Source of the DNA: Paraflavitalea sp. CAU 1676
Lineage (GTDB): Bacteria; Bacteroidota; Bacteroidia; Chitinophagales; Chitinophagaceae
Direction of reading: 5' to 3'
Length of the DNA: 64,000 nt
Assembly: GCF_029223285.1 (NCBI RefSeq)
Contig: NZ_JARHUJ010000003.1
Coordinates: 620,001 to 684,000, forward strand
Below the pieces are notes generated by a model that had not been told where the DNA came from, ran no database searches, and worked only from the letters and a program-made list of their open reading frames with translations. Shown in pieces: positions 28,028 through 36,204 of this stretch (within the stretch, counting starts at the first letter, position 1; every line of letters begins with the position of its first letter). The position numbers and the translations under genes were made by a program.

Positions 28028-28989
28028 GGTATCAATTTATAGGTTAACCTTTTAGACTCAGCAACAACAGGATCATCCCAATGCTTATACCGTATAATGA
28101 CTGGAATGGAATAATAACCCGGCTTACCAGCCGGCTTAAACTCGACGCTCCCGTCTTTTAGATCATTGAAGCCATAGGTAACACCACCCACGGTGTATTT
28201 CATAACCGAGTCAACGCGAAAGAGGCCAACACCGGCCTTCACTTCAATAGAATCACCGCTATGCAACACAGTTGAGTTAGCCGACACTACGGGGACAGAA
28301 ACAAATCGGGGTATTTTCGCCGAGGGGAGCCAATTCTTTACATACGACATCCATTGGTATTCGGTAGAGAGGATTTCATACCGGAGTTTGTTTAACATGA
28401 CGATCGCCATGAGCGGCGTAGAGCTACCAAAATTATCTGCTATCCATTTCTTCGATTCGCTGGGAACAGAGCTCATCGAGTCACCAGCAGTATTCAATTT
28501 TCTGGTCAACTCAAGTTTAAACCTGACTATATCTTCTTTGACAGACAATTCCACGGAGGGATCGCCGCCGCGCCGGTAAAAGTCCGGGAAAGAATCCAAC
28601 AGCCTGACAGTACCATATAGGCGGTCGTAGAGATTCTTACCTTGCCTGCTCATTAAAGAATCAACGACGGAAGCATCATCCTCACTCCTGTTCTCCAGCA
28701 AATTGACCATTGAATCCAGCATCAGGAGAGCTGGCGAAAGATCACGATGAATTGCAAGGATCCCTGCACCATGAAACATTGCCAGATCGTGCTGTTGCGG
28801 ATCAAGGAGCCCCTCTCGCTGTCTATCTCTTATATATCGGACCCTCTCCTGAAGCATACCACTACCATGACCTAAAGTATGGTTCAATTCTTTTAATTGC
28901 CCGGGTGAATAGCGGGGTTTGCAGCCGCCAGCTAAGGCTGCCGTAATCAAAACAAGGGCCATGATGCCATTGATTGACCTATTGTTCAC
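28024..28989 (-). CDS. GldM-like lipoprotein, fourth gene of the array
   Basis: 321 residues, lipoprotein signal (AALAGGCKP). The helical part (~28-215) ends in WIADNF followed by AIVMLNKLRYEILSTEYQW, very like the W..F..P..A...L.KLQ.DV...E pattern of GldM. The beta part has SGDSIEVKAGVGLFRVDS, AGKPGYYSIPVIIRY and ends LTYKLIP. Starts 11 bases after the stop of the third gene and overlaps the fifth by four bases. The homology is judged from motif order, not from a search. Confidence 0.8.
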   Translation of the reverse strand: MNNRSINGIMALVLITAALAGGCKPRYSPGQLKELNHTLGHGSGMLQERVRYIRDRQREGLLDPQQHDLAMFHGAGILAIHRDLSPALLMLDSMVNLLENRSEDDASVVDSLMSRQGKNLYDRLYGTVRLLDSFPDFYRRGGDPSVELSVKEDIVRFKLELTRKLNTAGDSMSSVPSESKKWIADNFGSSTPLMAIVMLNKLRYEILSTEYQWMSYVKNWLPSAKIPRFVSVPVVSANSTVLHSGDSIEVKAGVGLFRVDSVMKYTVGGVTYGFNDLKDGSVEFKPAGKPGYYSIPVIIRYKHWDDPVVAESKRLTYKLIP

Positions 28990-29000
28990 TTTGTTGTTTT

Positions 29001-29960
29001 CTAATCGGCAATGATGTATTCCAGTGTTCTGTTGAGGGTGTGAATACTGCTATCCGCCTTGACAAAAGAAATAGAAACCGGTAGCGTGTATTTACCAGGC
29101 TTCCCTTCAGCTTTAAATTTATAGACAGCAGATCCATCTATAGCAATATCATGGACCACTCCATTGATCATAACCTTTGGGCTTGCGTCAGCACTGAACT
29201 TACCCAAACCTGCAATAACTTCAATTGTTTGTCCAGCCTTCACACAAGAGGTATTCATCGTCGCTATCACACTGTAATAGGTAAAACTCTCCTCGATCAT
29301 GGAGTTGGCTTCATAGCAATGACTCAATAATTCACTTGCTACCGTCAAAACATCCAACTGAAGTTTCGAAAGCATGACCAACGTACGAAACTCTTCATTC
29401 TCAAATAAAAATGACTTATACCAACCAAGCGGAATGCTATCGGTCGCTTCTCCTTTCATGGAGATGTGAAACAATGTAGAGTACTTGTCAATTCGCTTTT
29501 CCTTCTCTTTCATCAAGTATGTTTTCCAGGCCGGATTATTGCTGAATCCAGCAGTATCGAACACCTGCAGAACGTTTCTGCAATAAGTTACCACCTGCCT
29601 ATAAAGTGTATCACCAAACTTAGCCAGACACCTTTCATGTCTGGGTTCTTTATTTTTCAGATTAGATTTTAACGAATCAATTGCCGTATACATCTTTTCA
29701 GACAATACGAGTACCTTTTCAGAACTGGATACATACAATGCAGCTTTACTGGCAGCATATTGGTGAATATGCTTTCGTCTTATAGCTTCATAGGCCAGCT
29801 TATTTGATTCTTTTAGAACCCGACTAGAATGCTGCAACGTTTGATCAAATGACGCTAAGGCGCCATTATCTTCTTTAGGCTGACAACTTGCTAGAATAAG
29901 CGCTATGCTAATACAAAAGAAAAGCCGTGACACGCTACTTTTGGATAACATACTTAACAT
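29001..29960 (-). CDS. GldM-like lipoprotein, third gene of the array
   Basis: 319 residues, lipoprotein signal (LILASCQPKE). The helical part ends in WYKSFLFENEEFRTLVMLSK plus LQLDV. The beta part has KAGQTIEVIAGLGKFSADAS, then EGKPGKYTLPVSISF and ends LEYIIAD. The start codon at 29960 lies inside the second gene (26-base overlap); the in-frame ATG at 29951 is an alternative. Codon use looks more AT-rich than in the flanking genes. Function unknown. Confidence 0.8.
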   Translation of the reverse strand: MLSMLSKSSVSRLFFCISIALILASCQPKEDNGALASFDQTLQHSSRVLKESNKLAYEAIRRKHIHQYAASKAALYVSSSEKVLVLSEKMYTAIDSLKSNLKNKEPRHERCLAKFGDTLYRQVVTYCRNVLQVFDTAGFSNNPAWKTYLMKEKEKRIDKYSTLFHISMKGEATDSIPLGWYKSFLFENEEFRTLVMLSKLQLDVLTVASELLSHCYEANSMIEESFTYYSVIATMNTSCVKAGQTIEVIAGLGKFSADASPKVMINGVVHDIAIDGSAVYKFKAEGKPGKYTLPVSISFVKADSSIHTLNRTLEYIIAD

Positions 29961-30876
29961 TTTTAGTCCAACTAAGCACTTCCCCCGTGGGCTTTTCGTA
30001 TTGAATGTTCACCGGAAGAAAATATTCACCCGGCTTCGCACTGGCTATCCAGGAATAACGAAAGCCCCCCGCATCATCCTGCGGTACTAACGTACCATCA
30101 AGCCGTATCAACGGCGTCTTGTAAGCAACAAACTCTCCATCACCCAGCGTCAACACCAGGGTGTCACCGGTTCTTATGCGTTCGTAATTGAGCGTGTTTA
30201 TTATTGCCGGAACGCCTACACAATGCAAATACCCCTTCGTTCGGCTCATACAAAAAGACGCGAGGCTACGCTCTACCAGGCCCAACGTCAATTCGATCCT
30301 ACCAATAGCCAAAGCGGCAGAAACCTGATCGTTTCCCAATAAATTTCTTTCACCTGGCTTCAGCGGCTCCAGTGAATCCCCCTGCGAAAGCGCATAGCTC
30401 ATTCTCAATGAACCTTTAAATAAGGAATCGACATCCCTCACAACTTGCTTGTAATAACGCAGTTGCCATTCGGCTATAGCATGGCTTGAATGATACAGAA
30501 TATTGTTTATCGCTGAGCGATAAAAGTTCAAATGCCGGTAAATGATGGCTTCTTGTGCGAGTAAAGAAGGACCTTTAGTATTCTTCTTTCCGTCAGCTTC
30601 AGCAACCTGCCTTTTCGCTACCTCTAAGCTATCATTCAACATTGAAGCAGCAGCCCGTAACTCATTCGCCGTAGGCGCCCATTCAATAGATGGGCCACCA
30701 GTAAATGCACTTTCCAATTCCCTGTTTAGATGACCATATATAAGCTGATTCTCCTTCCGGATCAACTTCTCCGAATTCTGCAGTGAGTTCTCCAGCAACC
30801 GCAATACCTTTGCCTCGTGCTTTTCAGCACAACCAACCATTAGGACACCTGCAGTAATAACTAATAATGTTCTCAT
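29935..30876 (-). CDS. GldM-like lipoprotein, second gene of the array
   Basis: 313 residues, lipoprotein signal (VLMVGCAEKH, Cys16). The helical part carries LLENSLQNSEKLIRKENQLI and the conserved-type helix AALAIGRIELTLGLVERSL. The beta part has TGDTLVLTLGDGEFVAYKTP, AKPGEYFLPVNIQYEKPTGE and ends VKYVIQK. It starts eight bases after the first gene's stop and overlaps the third gene by 26 bases, so translation is probably coupled. Function unknown. Confidence 0.78.
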   Translation of the reverse strand: MRTLLVITAGVLMVGCAEKHEAKVLRLLENSLQNSEKLIRKENQLIYGHLNRELESAFTGGPSIEWAPTANELRAAASMLNDSLEVAKRQVAEADGKKNTKGPSLLAQEAIIYRHLNFYRSAINNILYHSSHAIAEWQLRYYKQVVRDVDSLFKGSLRMSYALSQGDSLEPLKPGERNLLGNDQVSAALAIGRIELTLGLVERSLASFCMSRTKGYLHCVGVPAIINTLNYERIRTGDTLVLTLGDGEFVAYKTPLIRLDGTLVPQDDAGGFRYSWIASAKPGEYFLPVNIQYEKPTGEVLSWTKNVKYVIQK

Positions 30877-30884
30877 AATGGGTA

Positions 30885-31790
30885 TTACCTTGTAACTGTA
30901 TAACTGATATTTTTCCAGATGGTGGATGGAGAGCCGTCTGGCTGCACATATGCTACTTCAAGCTTTAAATTGTATTTCCCGGGAAGTCCGGCAACCAATC
31001 GATATATTCCTACGCCATGTTCATTAACAGATACAGGATTTCCATTGACCGACATTACAATTGAATGATTTTTAGCAAAAGCCGCAACACCGGCAGTCAA
31101 AACCAGCCGCCCGCCTTGCTTTACACTACTTCGATCTAGCGTAATGATTGGTTCAAAAGAATACTCCCTACGGTCTGGCGCCTCCTTCGCTTGCAAATAA
31201 TAGCTTAACACATCATGCTCGATCAACAACACATCGTTCGACAACTTACGTAGCATGGCCTTTTGAAAATGCTTTGAAACCTTGTTGAGCAGATTATTAC
31301 CCCATACCGACGCCTTGATGGGTGAATTATCAGAACTATCAGCGGTGAGCTGCAGCCTATACAATGCACCTTGGCGTATCCGCCTGAGGCCTGACCATAG
31401 CCAGGGCTGCTTCATCCCAATACTGTCAGTAACAGCTTTCACAAATGCAATTAACTCTCCATGCAACTCACTTATTATTTCAGGAGGAATGGGTGCTGTT
31501 TCATCGTCCCAATACCCTTCTTCCACTCCTTTGATCCATCGAAGTAGTTCACCGGTGTTTGCCCCAACTTTCTTCACATAGGGCATCAATTCCGAATACT
31601 CTTTACTTTCGCGGGGAAACCTGGCCTTGCTGTACAATGCCTCCTTGATGTCACGATTGGAATTGACGAGGTAAACGTAGGCGTACTGGAGGCTCTGCAT
31701 CGAATCGGCCAGCTCCACAGACCGATCCGCCCGCTTACAGGAAGGAAACAGAGAAAGGATCAATAGCCCGAAAGGCAAAAGCAGACGCAT
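30885..31790 (-). CDS. GldM-like lipoprotein, first gene of the array
   Basis: 301 residues, lipoprotein signal (LSLFPSCKRA, Cys18). Helical part (~22-205) with the helix AMLRKLSNDVLLIEHDVLSY, close to the L.KLQ.DV...E.+VL of GldM. The beta part has KQGGRLVLTAGVAAFA, MSVNGNPVSV, GLPGKYNLKLEVAYVQPDG and ends ISYTVTR. It heads the array; an inverted repeat (31791-31811) touches its start codon. Compared with full GldM (about 500 residues), all five proteins lack the C-terminal half and the N-terminal membrane helix. Function unknown. Confidence 0.8.
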   Translation of the reverse strand: MRLLLPFGLLILSLFPSCKRADRSVELADSMQSLQYAYVYLVNSNRDIKEALYSKARFPRESKEYSELMPYVKKVGANTGELLRWIKGVEEGYWDDETAPIPPEIISELHGELIAFVKAVTDSIGMKQPWLWSGLRRIRQGALYRLQLTADSSDNSPIKASVWGNNLLNKVSKHFQKAMLRKLSNDVLLIEHDVLSYYLQAKEAPDRREYSFEPIITLDRSSVKQGGRLVLTAGVAAFAKNHSIVMSVNGNPVSVNEHGVGIYRLVAGLPGKYNLKLEVAYVQPDGSPSTIWKNISYTVTR

Positions 31791-31811
31791 GGTTAACGGT
31801 ATAGGTTAACC
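31791..31811 (-). promoter_or_regulatory. inverted repeat directly before the GldM-like array
   Basis: GGTTAAC (31791-31797) and GTTAACC (31805-31811) are exact complements with a 7-base spacer, and touch the start codon of the first array gene. It may be an operator or a hairpin controlling translation. No TAnnTTTG box is seen in the 82-base gap to the carrier gene, so the array may be read through from it. Confidence 0.5.
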
Positions 31812-31872
31812 CAGTAACGGTGCCACCTCCGATTTAGTATCTAACCCCGGGGCTATGGAACCTATAAAAATG

Positions 31873-32886
31873 TTAAAGGACCTTTTCGGCCCGGTGGCGC
31901 TTCGCCATCCCTTGGGCAATGATACTCACGGCTATTAATTGGAGGGCATGGTAGAGCATGATAGGCAGTAGCAGGATGCCCATGAGCGGACTATTCATAA
32001 ATATCACTTTCGCCATCACTGTGCCGTGCACCAGCGATTTCTTAGACCCGCAAAAAGTTGCCGTAATACGATCTTCCCGGTTAAAACCCAGCAACCGGGC
32101 AATATACGCGATCAGGAAGTACACCAGGAAGAACAGGGCCAGCATGCAGGCACCAAGTAAGACCAGCTCGACCAGGTCGAGGTTGCTGAACATATGCTTG
32201 TCAAACGACTCACTGAAAGCAGTGTACACGATCGCCAGAATCGTGATCTGGTCAAAACATTTCAACTGCTTGTTATATTTACCGGCCACCTTGCCCAGTT
32301 TTGTAGGGTTCAGCAACAAGCCCAATACCACCGGCGCCAGTATCTGCAGCAATAACTTCATAATGATATCGGTCATATCTACGCTGTTCTGCTGCCCTTC
32401 TGTAACGATGCTCATCCAAAGGGGCGTTAGGAAGATGCCCATGAGGCTGGAAATACTTGCATTGAAGATGGCGGCGGGAATATTACCCTCAGCGATAGAA
32501 ACCATCACCACCGAAGAGGAAACTGTAGAAGGTAGGGCCGCCAGGAAGAAAGTACCCAGCCACAGTATATGCAGGTCACCCTGGTCTACCCAACCGCGCA
32601 AAGCCAGGATCACCAGCGGAAACAAGATAAAAGTACCTACCTGCACCAACAGGTGCAGCCGCCAATTGCTTAATCCTGCCACCAGTTTGCTGCGGTTCAG
32701 TTTCAATCCGTAGAAAAAGAAGATGAAGGAGATCCCAATATTGGCCAGGGACGAAATGGAGAATGGGCCATCGGCTACACCAGGCCCCGGCCATTGCGAA
32801 GCCAGCACGATCATGCCGATCAGCGAAAGAATGAACCAATCCAAACCAAACCTGCCCAAAAACTGAAATACCTTCCTTGCTATCAT
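31873..32886 (-). CDS. bile acid:sodium symporter-like carrier (SBF-like family)
   Basis: 337 residues with about ten hydrophobic helices, matching the SBF-like branch (YocS/ASBT fold). Signs are NIGISFIFFFYGLKLNRSKL, the crossover-helix region ALPSTVSSSVVMVSIAEGNI and FCGSKKSLVHGTVMAKVIF. Substrates of this branch in bacteria are not established; bile acids are unlikely in an environmental organism. Same strand as the lipoprotein array, 82 bases upstream of it, so possibly the first gene of the same unit. Confidence 0.9.
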   Translation of the reverse strand: MIARKVFQFLGRFGLDWFILSLIGMIVLASQWPGPGVADGPFSISSLANIGISFIFFFYGLKLNRSKLVAGLSNWRLHLLVQVGTFILFPLVILALRGWVDQGDLHILWLGTFFLAALPSTVSSSVVMVSIAEGNIPAAIFNASISSLMGIFLTPLWMSIVTEGQQNSVDMTDIIMKLLLQILAPVVLGLLLNPTKLGKVAGKYNKQLKCFDQITILAIVYTAFSESFDKHMFSNLDLVELVLLGACMLALFFLVYFLIAYIARLLGFNREDRITATFCGSKKSLVHGTVMAKVIFMNSPLMGILLLPIMLYHALQLIAVSIIAQGMAKRHRAEKVL

Positions 32887-32999
32887 GGCTGCAAGATAAT
32901 AAGACTACAACAATATATCGGTTCAACACAACGTTCCAGCCAATGGGCATTTCTGTCACTACATAAAACCCAACACCCTACATTGCAAACTTATACGTT

Positions 33000-33560
33000 A
33001 TGAGTAAACACCTACGGATACCCATCTTGCTGTGTGCATTGTTTTTTGCCAAAGGAGTATCCGCGCAGATCAAAGGTATTTACCTCATCAAGAACTGCCA
33101 ACGATCACCCCTCATAGACAACTATTACAAACAGGTTAAGTTCTTCTGGTGGTGGATGATCGGCAACACCGATTTTCAACAACAGAAGCTACTGCACTTT
33201 GCTGAAGGCTACAGGCCCGATTCAGCCGCACTCCGAAAAGACAAAGAAAAACTCAGAAGCCTCCTGCCCAAAGAATACAATTATGCGGGAGATGTTTCCA
33301 TTGGCTTATTACGCGACAACAGGCCCGACGAAAAGGCTATCTGGTTTACGGAGGTATTCGCTGAGCATGACAAGAAAACCGGGACTTTTAAAGTGTACGG
33401 CGCTTACAAGATCACCTTCGAAGGAACTAACGCGCACGAGGTAGACACCAAAAAACCCTTGAACATAAAGTCGATACAGTTCATTTTTGAAGAAGCGGAT
33501 CTACAGGCATTGGGCAAAAGGCTGGCAGAACTGCCAGTTTCGCAGGATATTCACAGCTAG
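33000..33560 (+). CDS. exported protein of unknown function
   Basis: 186 residues with a Sec signal peptide (MSKHLRIPILLCALFFAKGVSAQ). The mature part contains an aromatic stretch (YYKQVKFFWWWMIGN) and FKVYGAYKITFEGTNAHEVD, then an amphipathic C terminus. I recognise no domain or catalytic motif. It is a single-gene unit convergent with the esterase gene (26 bases between stops). A weak TACATTG box sits near 32981. Confidence 0.65.
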   Translation: MSKHLRIPILLCALFFAKGVSAQIKGIYLIKNCQRSPLIDNYYKQVKFFWWWMIGNTDFQQQKLLHFAEGYRPDSAALRKDKEKLRSLLPKEYNYAGDVSIGLLRDNRPDEKAIWFTEVFAEHDKKTGTFKVYGAYKITFEGTNAHEVDTKKPLNIKSIQFIFEEADLQALGKRLAELPVSQDIHS

Positions 33561-33586
33561 CGTCTTTTAGAAATTCCGGGAGACAC

Positions 33587-34303
33587 TTACCTCAACACCT
33601 TATCCATCAGCCCAGAATACTCCGTTTTCATCTGTGGCGATATATCATGCTTCAACCCGGGATAAGTAGACAATTTCAATGGCATGTGGCGACCAAGAGC
33701 TTTAACCGCTTCCCGGGTATAAGAAACTGCGATGATCGGGTCATCCTCACCCTGATAAAGATATACAGGTACTTTGTTGGCAGGCATGTCCAGTATGGAT
33801 GCATAGGCCTGCCGGTGAATGAAGGCGGCGAACGGGAATGCAGCCTTCACCAATGGAGGATAATACACCGCCAGCATCCAGGCAAGGTCGCCGCCTTGCG
33901 ATATGCCACTCACCACAGGCTTTACGCCGTACTTCGCCTCAATGGCTTTTACAAAGGCAGCAATACTATCAAGCGTAATATGTGCCTCCTTCATTTGCGC
34001 CAGACTATCCAGCTTATAGTGATCGTGCGGATAATAAGAATAACCATTTCGCTTACGCACATTGCCAACCGGCACAATGATCCTCACCGGTGTCTTCAAC
34101 AGTTCGTAATCCGCCAGCGACTCCTGTGGCGTACCGCTGGAATAATGAAAAGCAATGAGCAAGGGATAAGCCCCATTGTCCCTTACCCCACCGCGCACCT
34201 GTTCCACATAGCGAAACCCTGCGACCGAATCCTGCATAACAGCTTGTGTATATCCGGCAAAGGCTGCAGCCATTAAGCTGACGAGTAAAAGCAACTGACG
34301 CAT
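33587..34303 (-). CDS. exported alpha/beta-hydrolase, phospholipase/carboxylesterase type
   Basis: 238 residues with signal peptide (residues 1-20). The nucleophile elbow GISQGGDLAW (GxSxGG), the acid in YQGEDDPIIAVSYTREAVKA and the histidine in YPGLKHDIS make a complete Ser-Asp-His triad in the order expected for the phospholipase/carboxylesterase family. Length is normal. Likely a periplasmic or secreted esterase of broad specificity. Single gene. Confidence 0.88.
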   Translation of the reverse strand: MRQLLLLVSLMAAAFAGYTQAVMQDSVAGFRYVEQVRGGVRDNGAYPLLIAFHYSSGTPQESLADYELLKTPVRIIVPVGNVRKRNGYSYYPHDHYKLDSLAQMKEAHITLDSIAAFVKAIEAKYGVKPVVSGISQGGDLAWMLAVYYPPLVKAAFPFAAFIHRQAYASILDMPANKVPVYLYQGEDDPIIAVSYTREAVKALGRHMPLKLSTYPGLKHDISPQMKTEYSGLMDKVLR

Positions 34304-34550
34304 GAAATGGTACTATTTAGGTCACCCGAATATAACGAACTATCCCCTTAAACATGTGTCCGCTGCCATTGCTCACCTCAAAACCGGCATTCATGATAAG
34401 AACCATGCAAGTTGACACCACTCCGTTCAGCAACCGCAGGCAGCCATCCGTTATCCGCAAGCCGTCGTATAATCGTTTTTCTCCCGCTTCGATTATTTGT
34501 GCTAAATGGAATATTCACATGAAGTACATTCACTACTCAAATACTTTACC

Positions 34551-34892
34551 ATGAAAAAGTTACTTCCTTTGATCGCAGCCTGCCTGTTGATGACAGCTGG
34601 CTTCGCCACACCATCCACAATGATCCAACCGGCCAGCCTGCAACCAGTGCTCACCGGTGAACCGGAGCCTCACCCCAACAACCTGTATGTGAAACTGAAA
34701 GTGAATGGACAAACCACCATTCTCTGGCTCCTGAGCTTTCCCGATGACACCATCGGTGATGTTAAGAGCAGTGTAGAAGACATCGTTGGCTTTCCCATCA
34801 ACTACCTTTCCTACAAAGGACAGGTACTCGATGAGTCAGGCACATTGGCCTCCTATGGGATCGGCGCCAATGCTACCTTAAATGCTTATTGA
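34551..34892 (+). CDS. exported ubiquitin-like protein without Gly-Gly tail
   Basis: 113 residues. A Sec signal peptide (MKKLLPLIAACLLMTAGFAT) decides the ATG at 34551 over the in-frame ATG at 34506. Residues ~44-113 align along the whole of ubiquitin: LYVKLKVNGQTT with strands 1-2, DDTIGDVKSSVEDIVGFP with DTIENVKAKIQDKEGIP, LSYKGQVLDE with LIFAGKQLED, and TLASYGIGANATL with TLSDYNIQKESTL. Lys27 of ubiquitin is kept; Lys29, Lys48 and the Ile44 patch are not. The protein stops at LNAY, so the RLRGG tail needed for conjugation is absent. Secreted ubiquitin homologues are known in Bacteroides fragilis (BfUbb). Role here unknown. Followed by a strong terminator. Confidence 0.85.
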   Translation: MKKLLPLIAACLLMTAGFATPSTMIQPASLQPVLTGEPEPHPNNLYVKLKVNGQTTILWLLSFPDDTIGDVKSSVEDIVGFPINYLSYKGQVLDESGTLASYGIGANATLNAY

Positions 34893-34911
34893 GGAGTACG
34901 CTCACTTGCTC

Positions 34912-34940
34912 AAACGCCGCGGATCAATTCCGCGGCGTTT
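34912..34940. terminator. bidirectional terminator between convergent genes
   Basis: AAACGCCGCGGA (34912-34923) and TCCGCGGCGTTT (34929-34940) are perfect 12-bp complements around a 5-base loop, with a T-rich right flank. It ends the ubiquitin-like gene on the plus strand and the small membrane-protein gene on the minus strand. Confidence 0.85.
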
Positions 34941-34961
34941 CTATATCCAGCCATTATATCC

Positions 34962-35276
34962 TTATATGTCGAGATTGCGCTGTATCCATCCTGTAGCAAA
35001 ACCTGCCACGATCAAAGCGATCAGCAACAGCACAATAATAAAGCCTGCTCCAATGCCCCTTGAACGGCGCGGCGCCGGTGCGTGGTAATTAGTAGCCGTT
35101 TGCAATTCGCTCGCATTCGGTTTACGTGCTTTGATCAGCAGCCCCGTATGCCGGGAAGTGAATACATCCGCCTCGGCCTGGTTGTAAACGACTTGCTCGG
35201 CCACGAAAAGATCCTCACTGCCCGATGGCTGGTAAGCCTGTACCACCACCGGAAATTCGCCTGGTTGAATAACCAT
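34962..35276 (-). CDS. small C-terminally anchored membrane protein of unknown function
   Basis: 104 residues without signal peptide. A soluble N-terminal part (residues 1-75, MVIQPGEFPVVVQAYQPSG, VVYNQAEADVFTSRHTGLLI) is followed by a basic patch (PAPRRSRG) and one transmembrane helix near the C terminus (IGAGFIIVLLLIALIVAGFA). This makes a tail-anchored topology, cytoplasmic N terminus by the positive-inside rule (inference). Family not recognised. It is convergent with the ubiquitin-like gene and shares the terminator at 34912. Confidence 0.6.
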   Translation of the reverse strand: MVIQPGEFPVVVQAYQPSGSEDLFVAEQVVYNQAEADVFTSRHTGLLIKARKPNASELQTATNYHAPAPRRSRGIGAGFIIVLLLIALIVAGFATGWIQRNLDI

Positions 35277-35287
35277 AGTTAACGATT

Positions 35288-35312
35288 ATAGTGAACAATT
35301 TATAGTCACTAT
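35288..35312 (-). promoter_or_regulatory. inverted repeat upstream of the tail-anchored protein gene
   Basis: ATAGTGA (35288-35294) and TCACTAT (35306-35312) are complementary with an 11-base spacer; TTATAGT also occurs twice in direct orientation. It lies 12-36 bases before the start codon of the minus-strand gene, where an operator would act. Confidence 0.45.
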
Positions 35313-35562
35313 CGCAAATCCGCTGCCAGCACGTAAACTGTTGAACGACCTGCACAAAACCCCAGTTTCACTGCTTCTAATCGTATAACCTGACCACAGG
35401 GGCCGTCCGGTTCCGTCCACAAGCAACCTTAACATTTCTTTATGCCCCTTCGGGAAATTTTTACAAGCCAACGGGAAATAACTCCATTCTTTTGGGTAGC
35501 AAATGGTTGCAATTTTACATCGTCAACAACACACAACGTAAAATCAACCTAAAAGATAAGTT

Positions 35563-36111
35563 ATGAAGACTTTCACAGTTCCTACCAGAGAATCAGTTAC
35601 ACCCGCCAACCAAACCTTGTTCGACAACCTGCAGAAAGGCCTCGGCAAAGTGCCCAACCTCTACGCCACCATGGCCCTCTCGCAAAACGCCCTTGGTACC
35701 TACCTCGCTCTATCAAGCGCCAAATCCTCGCTCCGTGCCAAAGAAAAAGAAGTGGTGAACCTGGTAACCAGTCAAGTCAATGATTGCGACTACTGCCTGG
35801 CTGCCCACACCGCCATCGGCAAACTGAATGGCTTCACCGACGAACAGATCCTGGAGATTCGCGCCGGCGGCGCCTCCTTTGATCCAAAAATCAATGCCCT
35901 GGCCGCCCTCACCAAAAGCTTCGTTCAACACCATGGCAAACCCGACCCCGTGCTGGTAGATAACTTCTTCGCAGCCGGCTACACCGAAGAAAACCTGGTC
36001 GACACCATCGTGGTGATTGGCGATAAAATCATCACCAATTTCCTCTACGGCGTTACCAAAGTGCCCGTCGACTTCCCCGCTGCTCCCGCTTTACAAGCCG
36101 AAGTAGCTTAA
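35563..36111 (+). CDS. AhpD-like carboxymuconolactone decarboxylase-family protein
   Basis: 182 residues, all-helical AhpD-like fold. The redox-active CxxC plus histidine is present: NDCDYCLAAHTAIGKLNGF (C-D-Y-C, His four residues on). Such proteins reduce peroxides with a thiol partner or act on carbonyl compounds. The N-terminal half (VPNLYATMALSQNALGTYLA) fits the longer CMD-family peroxidase-related proteins. No signal peptide, so cytoplasmic. Probably induced by oxidative stress (inference). A large stem-loop follows. Confidence 0.9.
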   Translation: MKTFTVPTRESVTPANQTLFDNLQKGLGKVPNLYATMALSQNALGTYLALSSAKSSLRAKEKEVVNLVTSQVNDCDYCLAAHTAIGKLNGFTDEQILEIRAGGASFDPKINALAALTKSFVQHHGKPDPVLVDNFFAAGYTEENLVDTIVVIGDKIITNFLYGVTKVPVDFPAAPALQAEVA

Positions 36112-36140
36112 TCTATAGCATCGCAGGTTTTAGTGAAAAG

Positions 36141-36204
36141 GCGTCTCCCGCGAAAGTGCCCAAAAGTGTAAATACTTACGGGTGCAGTCATCGCCGGGAG
36201 GCGC
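36141..36204 (+). other. 10-bp stem with 44-base structured loop
   Basis: GCGTCTCCCG (36141-36150) pairs fully with CGGGAGGCGC (36195-36204), one T-G wobble. The loop holds a smaller AAGT...ACTT stem. It starts 30 bases after the AhpD-like stop. There is no T run, so it is an atypical terminator or a 3' structured RNA element. Confidence 0.45.

Noticed and set aside
27104-31790. The array as the gldM gene itself split by frameshifts
   Set aside because: Each of the five has its own lipoprotein signal and a complete helical plus beta part, and none has GldM's C-terminal domains; they are paralogues, not fragments.
31791-31835. Possible remnant of a sixth GldM-like gene (LTYTV-type codons before the first array gene)
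   Set aside because: Only about five residues fit and a stop lies shortly upstream; chance or simply the palindrome.
34551-34892. ThiS, MoaD or other sulfur-carrier protein
   Set aside because: Those need a C-terminal Gly-Gly and are cytoplasmic; this protein is exported, ends in NAY and matches ubiquitin motifs instead.
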